This document shows, piece by piece, positions 1 to 8,350 of a stretch of 54,395 nt of DNA; within the stretch, counting starts at the first letter, position 1, and each line of letters begins with the position of its first letter. Made by a program: the position numbers and the translations under genes. The stretch comes from Algoriphagus sp. Lineage in GTDB: Bacteria > Bacteroidota > Bacteroidia > Cytophagales > Cyclobacteriaceae. The DNA is taken from positions 1-54,395 of the forward strand of contig JAGXQZ010000106.1 in the NCBI GenBank assembly GCA_018336015.1, in the 5' to 3' direction. The notes below the pieces were generated by a model that made no database searches, had not been told where the DNA came from, and saw only the letters and a program-made list of their open reading frames with translations.

Positions 1-588
1 ATCATCGACAAGCCCATTACTTGGAATGCAGAGCGGGAAAAACTTTCTATCCAATACCTGAAAGACCGACACGGTCTGGACAAAACCACCGCCACGATCG
101 AACCCAAAATGGTGGTCGTTCACTGGACAGCTATCAATAACATCGAAGTGACTTTTGATGTCTTCAATCCTCCAACTCTTGGAGGACGGGCAGATTTGAC
201 TGGCGCTAGTAATCTGAATGTTTCCAGCCAGTTTTTGATTGACCGGGATGGAACTGTTTTCAGACTTTTACCCGACACGACCTTTGCTCGGCACGTGATT
301 GGCTTAAACTATTTGGCTATCGGTATCGAAAACATCGGGAGCGATGACATGCCCCTTACCAAAGCCCAACTCACTGCCAATGAAAAACTGATCAGATACC
401 TGAAGAGGAAATATCCTATCGAGTATGTCATCGGTCATCACGAATACCAGAATTTCCAGAAAACTGATCTTTGGAAAGAAACGGATCCCAATTACAGAAC
501 GGTCAAATCCGATCCTGGGGACAAATTCATGAACCAGCTCAGAAAAAAATTAGCTGACCTTAATCTTAAACCAGTACCAAAGCCTTGA
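1..588 (+). CDS. N-acetylmuramoyl-L-alanine amidase (Amidase_2 type), 5' partial
   Basis: The frame is open back to base 1, so the N-terminus and any signal peptide lie outside the window; 195 residues are visible. The fold is the zinc amidase/PGRP type, which cuts the bond between N-acetylmuramic acid and the L-Ala of the peptide stem. Visible motifs are VVVHWT (probable zinc His at visible residue 41), VIGHHEY (146-147) and KSDPGDKF (169-176), matching the usual His-His-Asp ligand layout. The ATG at base 109 falls inside the domain just before the first zinc ligand, so it is not the start. The genes that follow (GHL10 glycosidase, AmpG-like importer, NagZ) suggest a role in wall turnover or recycling. 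Confidence 0.85.
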   Translation: MIDKPITWNAEREKLSIQYLKDRHGLDKTTATIEPKMVVVHWTAINNIEVTFDVFNPPTLGGRADLTGASNLNVSSQFLIDRDGTVFRLLPDTTFARHVIGLNYLAIGIENIGSDDMPLTKAQLTANEKLIRYLKRKYPIEYVIGHHEYQNFQKTDLWKETDPNYRTVKSDPGDKFMNQLRKKLADLNLKPVPKP

Positions 589-648
589 TAATCGGCCCTC
601 TTTTGATCAAAAAGCCATTCTCAAACTCATTTAAAATTCCCCCTTGCC

Positions 649-672
649 GTGGTCTGTGTCCCCACAGACCAC
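649..672. repeat. perfect 10-bp inverted repeat, 4-base loop
   Basis: GTGGTCTGTG and CACAGACCAC form a perfect 10-bp stem around the loop TCCC, 61 bases after the amidase stop. No T-run follows on either strand, so it does not look like an intrinsic terminator. It may be one of the dispersed intergenic repeat words seen elsewhere in the window. Confidence 0.7.
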
Positions 673-718
673 CAATTCAAAAAAAAAACCTTACCTATTT
701 TCCTAATAAAATTACCCG

Positions 719-2356
719 ATGCACTTCCCCCTAAGACTCTTTCACCTATTCCTGATCAGCATTCTTTTGTTTGCAGCTTGCAAATCCAAAAAGCCAGTTG
801 CTACTACGCCTACAAGACCCAGCACTTCCACAACCATTTCTCCAAAAACCAGCGAAACCCTTCCTGCCAAACCGCTGCCTGCAGTTGCTCTAAAACCTTT
901 GGCCTATCGAATGCCAGATATCCCACGGGAATTCCGCGGAGTCTGGATTGCTACCGTCGCCAATATCGACTGGCCGGTTTCTCCCGATTCACCTTGGGAA
1001 GTTCAGAAGCGAGAATACATCAAGCTTTTGGATTATTACAAAAATCTAAACTTCAATGCTGTCATCGTGCAAATCCGCGCCGCGGGCGATGCCTTTTACC
1101 CCAGCAACTTTGCCCCTTGGTCCAAATACCTGACAGGAAAGCAAGGAAAAGCTCCTGCCACTCAAGAAAATCCCCTGACCTGGATGATCAAAGAAGCGCA
1201 CGACCGCGGACTGGAATTTCACGCGTGGCTCAATCCCTATCGGGCCACCATGAACCTCGAAACGAGCGACTTAAGTCCTGAACACGACTTTTTCAAACAT
1301 CGAAACTGGATGCTTAAATATGGTACCAAGTGGTACTATGACCCAGGATTGCCTGAGGTAAAAAATCACTTATTGGCCATCATCAAAGAAGTGGTCACCA
1401 ATTATGACATCGATGCCATTCATTTTGATGACTATTTCTATCCTTACAAAGAGCCTAAGCTGGATTTTCCCGATAAAGCTTCCTATGACAAATACAAAAA
1501 ACCCGGACAGTCTCGGGACGACTGGAGAAGGCAGAATGTGAACGATTTGATTTTGGCACTCAGCCAGACCATCAAGGCGCAAAAGCCTTGGGTGCAGTTT
1601 GGGATTTCCCCTTTTGGAGTTTGGAGAAATCAAAGCAAAGACCCCAAGGGATCACCCACCCAGGCCGGTCAGACCAATTACGATGACCTCTACGCGGATG
1701 TCTTGCTTTGGATGAAAAATAAATGGATCGACTACCTGATTCCACAATTGTATTGGAGCATGGAGCATCGACTGGCTTCCCACCGCAAACTGGCAGACTG
1801 GTGGTCGAATAACAGCTACGGAACCAACATTTACATCGGAAACGGGCCTTATAAAATCCGGGAAGACTCCGATGAGGCTTGGAAAAATCCAGCCGAACTC
1901 AACACCCAAGTCAATTATGCCAGGACTTTGCCTCAGATACAAGGTAATGCCTTTTTCTCCGCCAAATCCATCTACATCAAAAATCAGGACATCGCTCAAA
2001 AGCTGAAAGCGGAGGTATTTAATCGTCCCACTTTGCCTCCATCCTTTGAACCAAAGACACAGACCATCATTGAAATTCCGGTGGTTTTTGATGTGAAAAC
2101 CACCCCCGAAAAAACCCAAATCAATCTCGAAAAACCACTTGATCCCGCCATCCGATATGCGATGGTCCAAGGCGGAAATGATCTGAATACGCTACACGAG
2201 GCGATTATTCATACGGCTTGGGTAGGTGGATCGAGAGTCCGATATTTAGAAGTACCGAGTTTGAATACCGAGTATTTGGCGATCCGCTGGATTGACCATT
2301 ATGGTCGAATCGTACAAACTCAGGTCTTCCAAACCCCAAAATCCACCCGCCCATGA
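719..2356 (+). CDS. GHL10-family (DUF187) glycosidase-like lipoprotein
   Basis: A 545-residue predicted lipoprotein. A signal peptide ends in the lipobox LFAAC (Cys21), followed by a Thr/Pro-rich linker to about residue 60. The catalytic-type domain starts with EFRGVWIATVANIDWP (residues 71-86), the hallmark of the GHL10/YngK family, and continues with AIHFDDYFYPY (near 235) and PQLYWS. The last 120 residues look like a beta-rich C-terminal module. Family members are thought to act on cell-wall glycans, but the substrate is not certain. The next gene starts inside its stop codon (ATGA overlap), so the two are probably co-translated. The acetyltransferase, AmpG-like and NagZ neighbours support a wall-recycling role. 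Confidence 0.85.
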   Translation: MHFPLRLFHLFLISILLFAACKSKKPVATTPTRPSTSTTISPKTSETLPAKPLPAVALKPLAYRMPDIPREFRGVWIATVANIDWPVSPDSPWEVQKREYIKLLDYYKNLNFNAVIVQIRAAGDAFYPSNFAPWSKYLTGKQGKAPATQENPLTWMIKEAHDRGLEFHAWLNPYRATMNLETSDLSPEHDFFKHRNWMLKYGTKWYYDPGLPEVKNHLLAIIKEVVTNYDIDAIHFDDYFYPYKEPKLDFPDKASYDKYKKPGQSRDDWRRQNVNDLILALSQTIKAQKPWVQFGISPFGVWRNQSKDPKGSPTQAGQTNYDDLYADVLLWMKNKWIDYLIPQLYWSMEHRLASHRKLADWWSNNSYGTNIYIGNGPYKIREDSDEAWKNPAELNTQVNYARTLPQIQGNAFFSAKSIYIKNQDIAQKLKAEVFNRPTLPPSFEPKTQTIIEIPVVFDVKTTPEKTQINLEKPLDPAIRYAMVQGGNDLNTLHEAIIHTAWVGGSRVRYLEVPSLNTEYLAIRWIDHYGRIVQTQVFQTPKSTRP

Positions 2357-2832
2357 AAGACATGCTCGTTCGCCTGATGGAACTCCCAGACGCCTCCGAA
2401 TTGGAAAAGAGACTGTTGGAAAAAGAGAAAATCGTGTTTCGAAGGGCTATCGCTCCTGAAAAACACCTCGTCAGCGAATGGGTGATGGAGCAATTTGGTG
2501 CTTATTGGAAATCAGAGGTCGAAGTAGCTTTTTCTCGACAGCCGGTTTCCTGTTGGATCGCCCAAAGAGGCAATGAGCTGTTGGGCTTTGCCTGCTACGA
2601 ATGCACGGCTCGCAATTTTTTCGGACCCACTGGCACCAAAGAATCCGAACGGGGAAAAGGTATTGGCAAAGTTCTTTTGATCAAATCCCTCGAATCCCTT
2701 CGGGAAATGGGCTATGCCTATGCCATCATCGGAGGAGTAGGCCCGGCAGAATTTTATGAAAAAGCCGTGGGGGCGAAAATCATAGAAAGCTCGGAAGTCA
2801 GTATTTATCAGCATTTACTTAGAAAATCATGA
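2353..2832 (+). CDS. GNAT-family N-acetyltransferase
   Basis: A 159-residue protein. The acetyl-CoA binding motif A is seen as RGKGIGKVLL (near residues 100-109), followed by the GNAT C-terminal strand-helix pattern with GPAEFYEKAVGAK. It has no signal peptide and is probably cytoplasmic. It overlaps both neighbours by 4 bases (ATGA), placing it in a tight operon between a wall glycosidase and an AmpG-like importer. An amino-sugar or muropeptide substrate is therefore a reasonable guess, but nothing in the sequence proves it. Confidence 0.85.
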   Translation: MKDMLVRLMELPDASELEKRLLEKEKIVFRRAIAPEKHLVSEWVMEQFGAYWKSEVEVAFSRQPVSCWIAQRGNELLGFACYECTARNFFGPTGTKESERGKGIGKVLLIKSLESLREMGYAYAIIGGVGPAEFYEKAVGAKIIESSEVSIYQHLLRKS

Positions 2833-4091
2833 CCCAAAATTCCTCCAAAAACCCATGGATTTGGGTGCCTACGCTCTACCTTACCGAGTCACTCCCCTAT
2901 GTGGTCATCATCACGGTATCGGTGATCATGTACAAAAACCTCGGCATCTCCAATGCAGACATCGGGTTATATACGTCCTTTCTTTACCTGCCTTGGGTGA
3001 TCAAACCAATCTGGAGTCCGATTTTGGAGCTTTTTGGAAATAAGAAACAGTGGTTTCTCAGCATGCAGCTGATCCTTTCCCTGGTTTTTTTGGGAGTAGG
3101 ATTAACCACAGGAACAGATCAATTTTTCACGATTACCCTAGCCTTTTTCTGGATGGGTGCTTTTGCCTCCGCCACCAATGACATCGCTTCGGACGGTTTG
3201 TATTTGATCGCTTTGAAGCCCGATCAGCAGAGCTTTTTTGTGGGAATGCGAAGCACCTTCTACCGAGTGGGTATGATTACCGGACAGGGATTGATTGTGG
3301 TAATCGCAGGAAATTTAGAGCAAAAGTTTGGCGATCCTACTCAAGCTTGGTCTTGGACCATGACCGGGGTAGGTGCTTTGATGCTGACCTTGACAGGAGT
3401 GAATTACCTTTCTACTCCAAAAGTCATCGAGGCACGCGTGGCCAAAGAAGATCAACCCAGTTTTGGCAAGGTCTTTTCCACCTTTTTTACCAAGAAGAAT
3501 ATCGGACTTTCCGTAGGCTTTGTCCTGCTTTATCGACTGGGTGAATCCCAATTGGTCAAGATGGCCTCTCCGTTTTTCCTAGATTCCAGAGAGGCAGGAG
3601 GATTGGGCTTAAGTACGACCGAGGTGGGTTTTATTTATGGCACGTTGGGTGTAATTGCTTTGCTGGCTGGGGGAATTTTGGGAGGAATTTTGATATCGCG
3701 TGACGGTTTGGGCAAGTGGATGATGCCCATGGCTTTTGCCATCAATGCGCCGAATGTTGGGTACATTTTCCTAGCTTGGCTTCAACCGGAAAGCATAGCC
3801 TTTGACACAACTGTCGTTGTAATCGAGCAGCTGGGATATGGATTTGGATTTGCTGCCTTTATGGTTTTTCTGATTTTCCTGGCCGAAGGCATCTTCAAAA
3901 CCGCCCATTATGCCTTGGCAACAGGATTTATGGCCATGGGAATGATGCTTCCCGGGATGCTGAGCGGATACATGCAGCAGTGGCTGGGCTATCCTGGATT
4001 CTTTGTATGGGTGGTGATCGCCACGATTCCGGGATTTGTCATGGCTTATGCAGTGAAGTATCCGAGTGAGTTTGGGAAGAAAGTGAGTTGA
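2829..4091 (+). CDS. AmpG-like MFS transporter, probable muropeptide importer
   Basis: A 420-residue membrane protein with about 12 hydrophobic segments. It has the AmpG-like N-terminal pattern ESLPYVV followed by LPWVIKPIWSPILE after the second segment, then WMGAFASATNDIASDGLYL. AmpG permeases bring anhydro-muropeptides or related sugars from the periplasm into the cytoplasm. The start overlaps the acetyltransferase stop by 4 bases. A NagZ-type enzyme without a signal peptide follows 115 bases later, which fits import and then cytoplasmic cleavage. The family call is firm; the exact cargo is inferred from neighbours. Confidence 0.8.
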   Translation: MTQNSSKNPWIWVPTLYLTESLPYVVIITVSVIMYKNLGISNADIGLYTSFLYLPWVIKPIWSPILELFGNKKQWFLSMQLILSLVFLGVGLTTGTDQFFTITLAFFWMGAFASATNDIASDGLYLIALKPDQQSFFVGMRSTFYRVGMITGQGLIVVIAGNLEQKFGDPTQAWSWTMTGVGALMLTLTGVNYLSTPKVIEARVAKEDQPSFGKVFSTFFTKKNIGLSVGFVLLYRLGESQLVKMASPFFLDSREAGGLGLSTTEVGFIYGTLGVIALLAGGILGGILISRDGLGKWMMPMAFAINAPNVGYIFLAWLQPESIAFDTTVVVIEQLGYGFGFAAFMVFLIFLAEGIFKTAHYALATGFMAMGMMLPGMLSGYMQQWLGYPGFFVWVVIATIPGFVMAYAVKYPSEFGKKVS

Positions 4092-4120
4092 TTTACGAAT
4101 TACGAAATACGATTTACGAG
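4091..4120 (+). repeat. TTTACGA-type word repeat abutting a stop codon
   Basis: Four short units of the type ATTTACGA / ATTACGA / AATACG / ATTTACGA begin on the last base of the AmpG-like gene's TGA stop. Near-identical sequence follows the stop codons of the amidohydrolase (ending at 8349) and the gluconokinase/Gnd gene (ending at 9948) in the same sense orientation. Confidence 0.75.
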
Positions 4121-4206
4121 ATGAAATAGCACCCCAACCCCTCAAAAGGCTAACAAAACTCTACCAAATTTTGCAATATTTCAATTTTGCAATTTCCAAT
4201 CAGCAA

Positions 4207-5721
4207 ATGACCAAGAACCAAAAAATCGCCCAATGCTTCTCCCCTGCGGCGTTTATTCACGATACGGAGGAAAATTACCAAGCCATTGAAAGGCTAATCA
4301 GAGAGCAGGAAATCGGCGGGCTAACTTTTTTCCACAGCCGACATTCCGCTGCTGCCAACTTTGAAAAACGAGCGGAAGTATTGGACGTTTCGGGCACTTT
4401 TGAAAAACTTATCGGTCTGATCAACCGCTATCAGGCTGTTTCCAAAATCCCTTTGTTGATCAGCATCGACGGAGAGTATGGCTTAGCCATGCGGGTGGAA
4501 AAAACGCCCCAATATCCTTTTGCCATTACCCTTGGCGCTTTAAAAGAAGATGCCAAAAAGTGGGTGGAAGAAGTTGGTTACCGAATGGGCTTGGACATGA
4601 AGAGATCCGGGATCCACCTGAATCTTGCTCCCTGCGCCGATGTCAATACCAATCCCAACAATCCGGTGATTGGTTATCGCTCTTTTGGAAATGATCCTGA
4701 AAAAGTAGCTCAACTCGCTTTTGCTGCCTATTCGGGGATGAAAAAAGCAGGAATCGGCGCTTGCTTGAAGCATTTTCCTGGGCATGGGGACACGGCGACG
4801 GACTCGCATTTGGGTTTGCCTATCCTTAATAAATCCAAGGCAGAACTCGAAGCCGAGGAGCTTCTTCCCTTTCAATACGGCATCGACCAAGGGGTGGAAA
4901 TGATCATGGTAGGACACCTGGCGGTACCTGCTTTAACAGGAGGAAAAGACATTCCGGCCAGCATTAGTCGGGAACTGATTACGGACTTGCTCAAGGGAGA
5001 AATGGGTTTCAAAGGACTCGTGATCTCCGATGCGCTCAATATGAAAGCGGTTGCCAATCTTCATCCCGAGCCAGGGGAACTCGAATGGCAGGCTTTCCAT
5101 GCCGGCAATGACATCCTATGCTTTTCGGATCATGTGAAAGAAGGCATTGAAAAAATCGCCCAAAATGCCTCAGATGATGAAGTCGATGCGGTTCTTGAAA
5201 AAATCATGGCCTTGAAAAAGCGATTGGGAGTGATGGAATGCAAGTCTATTGAAGTTCCGGCCTTCGATTGGGAAAGTCATTCCCAACTCCAGAAAGACCT
5301 GGCAGAAAACTACGTTTCGGTGATTTCTGGAGAGATCAATCCTGAAGAACTCAAGGCTTTGGCAAAAGCCGGAAAGCTGGGTTACCGGGAATTTTTCACC
5401 CAAAACCCAAGTGTTTTTTCCCAGCAACTGGATTTACCTGTTTCCCCAATCGAACAGGCAGAAAAAGTGATTTTGGCAGTTTTTGTCCCAAGCCACAAGC
5501 CCCTGAATCAATTTGGAATGGACCAAGGAGTAATGGATGAACTCCAAAAATTGGCCAAAAGCAAAACTTGCATTCTAATCCATTTTGGAAATCCACTGGC
5601 GCTTAAACATTTGGGAAAACTGGAAGATTTTGAAGCGGTTATTTGTGCGTATCAGGGATTTGAGGAGGTGCAGGGAGTGGTAACCCAAACCCTTCAAGGA
5701 ATTGAAGCCTATGGAAGTTAA
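4207..5721 (+). CDS. nagZ: Glycoside hydrolase family 3, NagZ-type beta-N-acetylglucosaminidase
   Basis: A 504-residue GH3 enzyme. The NagZ signature KHFPGHGDTATDSHLGLP starts at Lys188 and holds the Asp-His acid/base dyad. The likely nucleophile is Asp275 in VISDALNMK. NagZ removes GlcNAc from GlcNAc-anhydroMurNAc muropeptides. There is no signal peptide, so it should act in the cytoplasm after AmpG-type import. Beyond about residue 340 is a second, GH3-C-like domain, as in two-domain Gram-positive NagZ proteins. I chose the ATG at 4207; the longer frame begins with TTG at 4171 and adds residues in a low-complexity leader. A strong terminator follows the gene. Confidence 0.88.
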   Translation: MTKNQKIAQCFSPAAFIHDTEENYQAIERLIREQEIGGLTFFHSRHSAAANFEKRAEVLDVSGTFEKLIGLINRYQAVSKIPLLISIDGEYGLAMRVEKTPQYPFAITLGALKEDAKKWVEEVGYRMGLDMKRSGIHLNLAPCADVNTNPNNPVIGYRSFGNDPEKVAQLAFAAYSGMKKAGIGACLKHFPGHGDTATDSHLGLPILNKSKAELEAEELLPFQYGIDQGVEMIMVGHLAVPALTGGKDIPASISRELITDLLKGEMGFKGLVISDALNMKAVANLHPEPGELEWQAFHAGNDILCFSDHVKEGIEKIAQNASDDEVDAVLEKIMALKKRLGVMECKSIEVPAFDWESHSQLQKDLAENYVSVISGEINPEELKALAKAGKLGYREFFTQNPSVFSQQLDLPVSPIEQAEKVILAVFVPSHKPLNQFGMDQGVMDELQKLAKSKTCILIHFGNPLALKHLGKLEDFEAVICAYQGFEEVQGVVTQTLQGIEAYGS

Positions 5722-5735
5722 ACACGAGGATTCAA

Positions 5736-5772
5736 AACCCTCCAAGTTCTCGACTTGGAGGGTTCCTTTTTT
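5736..5772 (+). terminator. Rho-independent terminator after nagZ
   Basis: A perfect 12-bp stem (AACCCTCCAAGT / ACTTGGAGGGTT) with a 5-base loop, followed by CCTTTTTT. It lies 14 bases after the stop and closes the recycling cluster. Confidence 0.9.
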
Positions 5773-5911
5773 ACTTCTTTACCGAAAAACGATATACGTG
5801 TTTGGAGGAAGAAAAATGCGCATGAACCATTCAATGCTTTTTTGAAAGTATTATTTTGGTGATAGCCTACAGTCAAAAACAAGTGTTTTTCATCAACTAA
5901 CGAAAGCAGCT

Positions 5912-7051
5912 ATGGACTTTAAGACCAACCATAAGCGATTAGAAATTGGAGAAGGTAAAATCAGCGGATATCTCTCTATTTTCATTGGAGTCTGTTCATT
6001 TTTATTTTCGGTAAGTCTTTTTTTTCCTGAAATCCTTACCACCTCAGAATTCCGAGAGTTCTATACGGAAGGCTTTTTGCAAATCTTCTTCTTGTCGCTG
6101 TTTTTTCTTGGATTGGGATTTGCCTTGACCAGCTTTATTCTCAGAAAAAAGGCGGACATAGCTATTTTAGGTTTAGTTTTTTTGGTTGGCTCGCTGATTT
6201 TAAACTACCTCATGCCTGAAAGGACTCCGGGATTTTATTCTACTTTCTCCATAGGTTTGGACTGGCTGGTATTGGACATTTTTTTTACCGCAGCAATTTT
6301 TATCCCGATTGAGTTATTTCTTCCAAAACACCTGGATCAATCCAAATTCCACCCAGAATGGAGGACTGATTTGGCATATTTTATTTACAGCCACCTGTTG
6401 GTTCAAGCACTTGGAATCATCATCAGAACCCCAGCAATCATTTCATTTTCAGGACTTCCTATTGCTGAGATTCATGCGGCTGTTTCCTCCATCGCATTTC
6501 CTTTGCAGCTATTGATTGCATTAGTAGTCTCTGATCTTTTCCAGTGGACCATTCACTTTCTATTTCATAAAGTCCCCTTCCTTTGGAAATTCCATGCGAT
6601 TCATCATTCAATCAAAAACATCGATTGGTTAGCCGGGTCAAGGATCCATTTTGTGGATCTAATCTTGGTTCGATCTTTTACTTTTATCCCACTTTATGTT
6701 CTTGGATTTAGCACGCCCGTATTTTTGACTTATCTCGTGTGGGTTTCTATTCAAGCAGTATTGGCTCATTCCAATACCAAACTAAATTTTGGTTTTTTGA
6801 GATACCTATTGGTCACACCTCAATACCATCATTGGCATCATGCGGCTGATCCCAAGTACTATGACAAAAATTTCGGTATTCATTTTCCGTTCATTGATAT
6901 GATTTTTGGCACCTATCTGGAAAAAGGAAACGAATGGCCTGAAAGAACTGGATTGAATGAAGAAATGCCCACAACCTTTCTGGGACAAACGATTCATCCA
7001 TTTAAATCCAAGGAAAAAATTAGAACTTCGTCTAAATCTCAAGACGACTAA
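5912..7051 (+). CDS. Sterol desaturase / fatty acid hydroxylase family membrane protein
   Basis: A 379-residue protein with about seven hydrophobic segments. The di-iron histidine clusters of the fatty acid hydroxylase superfamily are clear: HFLFH (HX3H), then HAIHH (HX2HH) about a dozen residues on, and later YHHWHHAAD. These enzymes hydroxylate or desaturate lipids at the membrane using O2; the substrate here cannot be told. It stands alone between two terminators. The first 100 residues form an extra hydrophobic N-terminal part before the conserved core. Confidence 0.85.
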   Translation: MDFKTNHKRLEIGEGKISGYLSIFIGVCSFLFSVSLFFPEILTTSEFREFYTEGFLQIFFLSLFFLGLGFALTSFILRKKADIAILGLVFLVGSLILNYLMPERTPGFYSTFSIGLDWLVLDIFFTAAIFIPIELFLPKHLDQSKFHPEWRTDLAYFIYSHLLVQALGIIIRTPAIISFSGLPIAEIHAAVSSIAFPLQLLIALVVSDLFQWTIHFLFHKVPFLWKFHAIHHSIKNIDWLAGSRIHFVDLILVRSFTFIPLYVLGFSTPVFLTYLVWVSIQAVLAHSNTKLNFGFLRYLLVTPQYHHWHHAADPKYYDKNFGIHFPFIDMIFGTYLEKGNEWPERTGLNEEMPTTFLGQTIHPFKSKEKIRTSSKSQDD

Positions 7052-7075
7052 TTGGTGATTGTATAATATCAAAAA

Positions 7076-7119
7076 GAAACCCTCCAAAGGCTTTAAATCC
7101 TTTGGAGGGTTTCTTTTTT
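7076..7119. terminator. Bidirectional terminator
   Basis: A 15-bp perfect stem (7076-7090 with 7099-7113, core CCCTCCAAAGG) has A-rich sequence on its left and seven T on its right. It can therefore end both the + strand desaturase-family gene and the minus-strand epimerase gene, whose stop it touches. Confidence 0.9.
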
Positions 7120-8255
7120 TACTTCTCCACCGAGAATCGATACTCGATGTTGTGGGTGTACTTTTCTCCCGGATTTAGGATCGGGCTGGGGAAATTGTCA
7201 TGATTGATTGCATCTGGCCAGTTTTGGGATTCCAAACAAAAGCCCCAATGCTTTTCGTAGGTTTTGCCATCGGCCCCGGCAAAATTGGATAGGAAGTTTC
7301 CAGTGTAAAACTGCACCCCCATGTTGTCCGAATACATGTCCATCACCCGGCCGCTTTCGGCATGGCGCACACGGACGAAGTGCTTCATATCAGCTGATTT
7401 TTCCCGCTTCATCACCATGTTATGATCAAACCCAGCGCCATTGGCAGAGATTTGATCACCAAGAATTTTTGGTGTACGGAAGTCAAATGGAGTTCCAGTC
7501 ACGTCTTTTACCTCACCTGTTGGGATCAATTCCTCATCCACCGGCGTGTAGGCATCCGCCCAAAACTGAAACTCATGATCCTGCGCATCCCGCTTCATTC
7601 CGCCCAGGTTAAAGTAGGTATGGTTAGTCAGATTGAGGATGGTCTTTTTGTCGGTAGCAGATTCAAATCGGATTCGAAGGGTATTATCTGCGGTCAATTC
7701 CATCCATAGGGTAGTTTCCAGATTGCCGGGATAACCTTCTTCTCCATCCACACTGAGGTAAGTCATTTTGACTCCGACTACCGAATCATTGGAATAGGTT
7801 TCAGGAGTCCAGACTTTTTTGTTGAAGCCTTCTACCCCACCATGCAGGTGGTTGTCTCCATTGGTTTTGGCCAAGGTATATTTTGTTCCATCCAACGAGA
7901 ATTCGGCATTGGCGATCCGGTTGGCCACACGACCGGCTGTAGCCCCGAAAAAAGGATTGGGCTTGGTTAGGTATTCCTCCACGGTATCAAAGGTGAGGGT
8001 GATATTCTCTTTGTTCCCGTTTTTGTCCGGAGCAATGATTTTATGCACCAAGCCTCCATAGTTGGAGAGTTCGACTTGCATGGTGCCGTTGTCAAGGAGG
8101 TAATGAAAAACGGGTTGGCCCTTGTGTTCGGCCACTTGTTCTGCTTTGATCATAAGGTTGATTTCTTCTTTAATCGGTTCTTGGGTGTTGTTTTGAGAGC
8201 AGGCAAAAGCCATCGAAAGGATAGCTGCTATGCCTAGGATTGACGTGTATTTCAT
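7119..8255 (-). CDS. galM: Aldose 1-epimerase (galactose mutarotase), lipoprotein
   Basis: A 378-residue protein that interconverts alpha and beta forms of galactose or other aldoses. The signal peptide ends in the lipobox AFAC (Cys19), so the enzyme is probably anchored outside the cytoplasm. Family motifs are GRVANRIANAEF, NGDNHLHGG (substrate-binding His), NHTYFNLGG, and the catalytic Glu in CLESQNWPDAINH near the C-terminus. Length fits the family (about 340) plus the export signal and linker. An extracytoplasmic epimerase would act on sugars before uptake. No sugar-transport genes are adjacent. Confidence 0.87.
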   Translation of the reverse strand: MKYTSILGIAAILSMAFACSQNNTQEPIKEEINLMIKAEQVAEHKGQPVFHYLLDNGTMQVELSNYGGLVHKIIAPDKNGNKENITLTFDTVEEYLTKPNPFFGATAGRVANRIANAEFSLDGTKYTLAKTNGDNHLHGGVEGFNKKVWTPETYSNDSVVGVKMTYLSVDGEEGYPGNLETTLWMELTADNTLRIRFESATDKKTILNLTNHTYFNLGGMKRDAQDHEFQFWADAYTPVDEELIPTGEVKDVTGTPFDFRTPKILGDQISANGAGFDHNMVMKREKSADMKHFVRVRHAESGRVMDMYSDNMGVQFYTGNFLSNFAGADGKTYEKHWGFCLESQNWPDAINHDNFPSPILNPGEKYTHNIEYRFSVEK

Positions 8256-8267
8256 ATTCTAAAGTTG

Positions 8268-8350
8268 AAAGGTTTGAAAGTGGTAAAGTTGTAAGGTGAT
8301 TTCAACACTACTCATCACCTCGTAAATCGTAATTCGTAACTCGTAAATCT
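8268..8350 (-). repeat. Word repeats between amidohydrolase stop and galM start
   Basis: In the minus-strand sense the amidohydrolase TAG runs straight into ATTTACGAGTTACGAATTACG and then ATTTACGAGG (8318-8350), closely matching the repeat at 4091-4120. It is followed by a second word type with repeated CAACTTT/CCTTTCAA units (8260-8300). The 12-mer CCTTACAACTTT from this part recurs at about 11977, ahead of an ABC-F gene. Confidence 0.7.

Noticed and set aside
649..1281. 210-codon + strand ORF
   Set aside because: It is a shadow of the GHL10 gene in another frame, with no recognisable domain.
4091..4120. TTTACGA units as a CRISPR-like or tandem array
   Set aside because: Units are 7-8 bases with no spacers, and copies are dispersed at gene ends.
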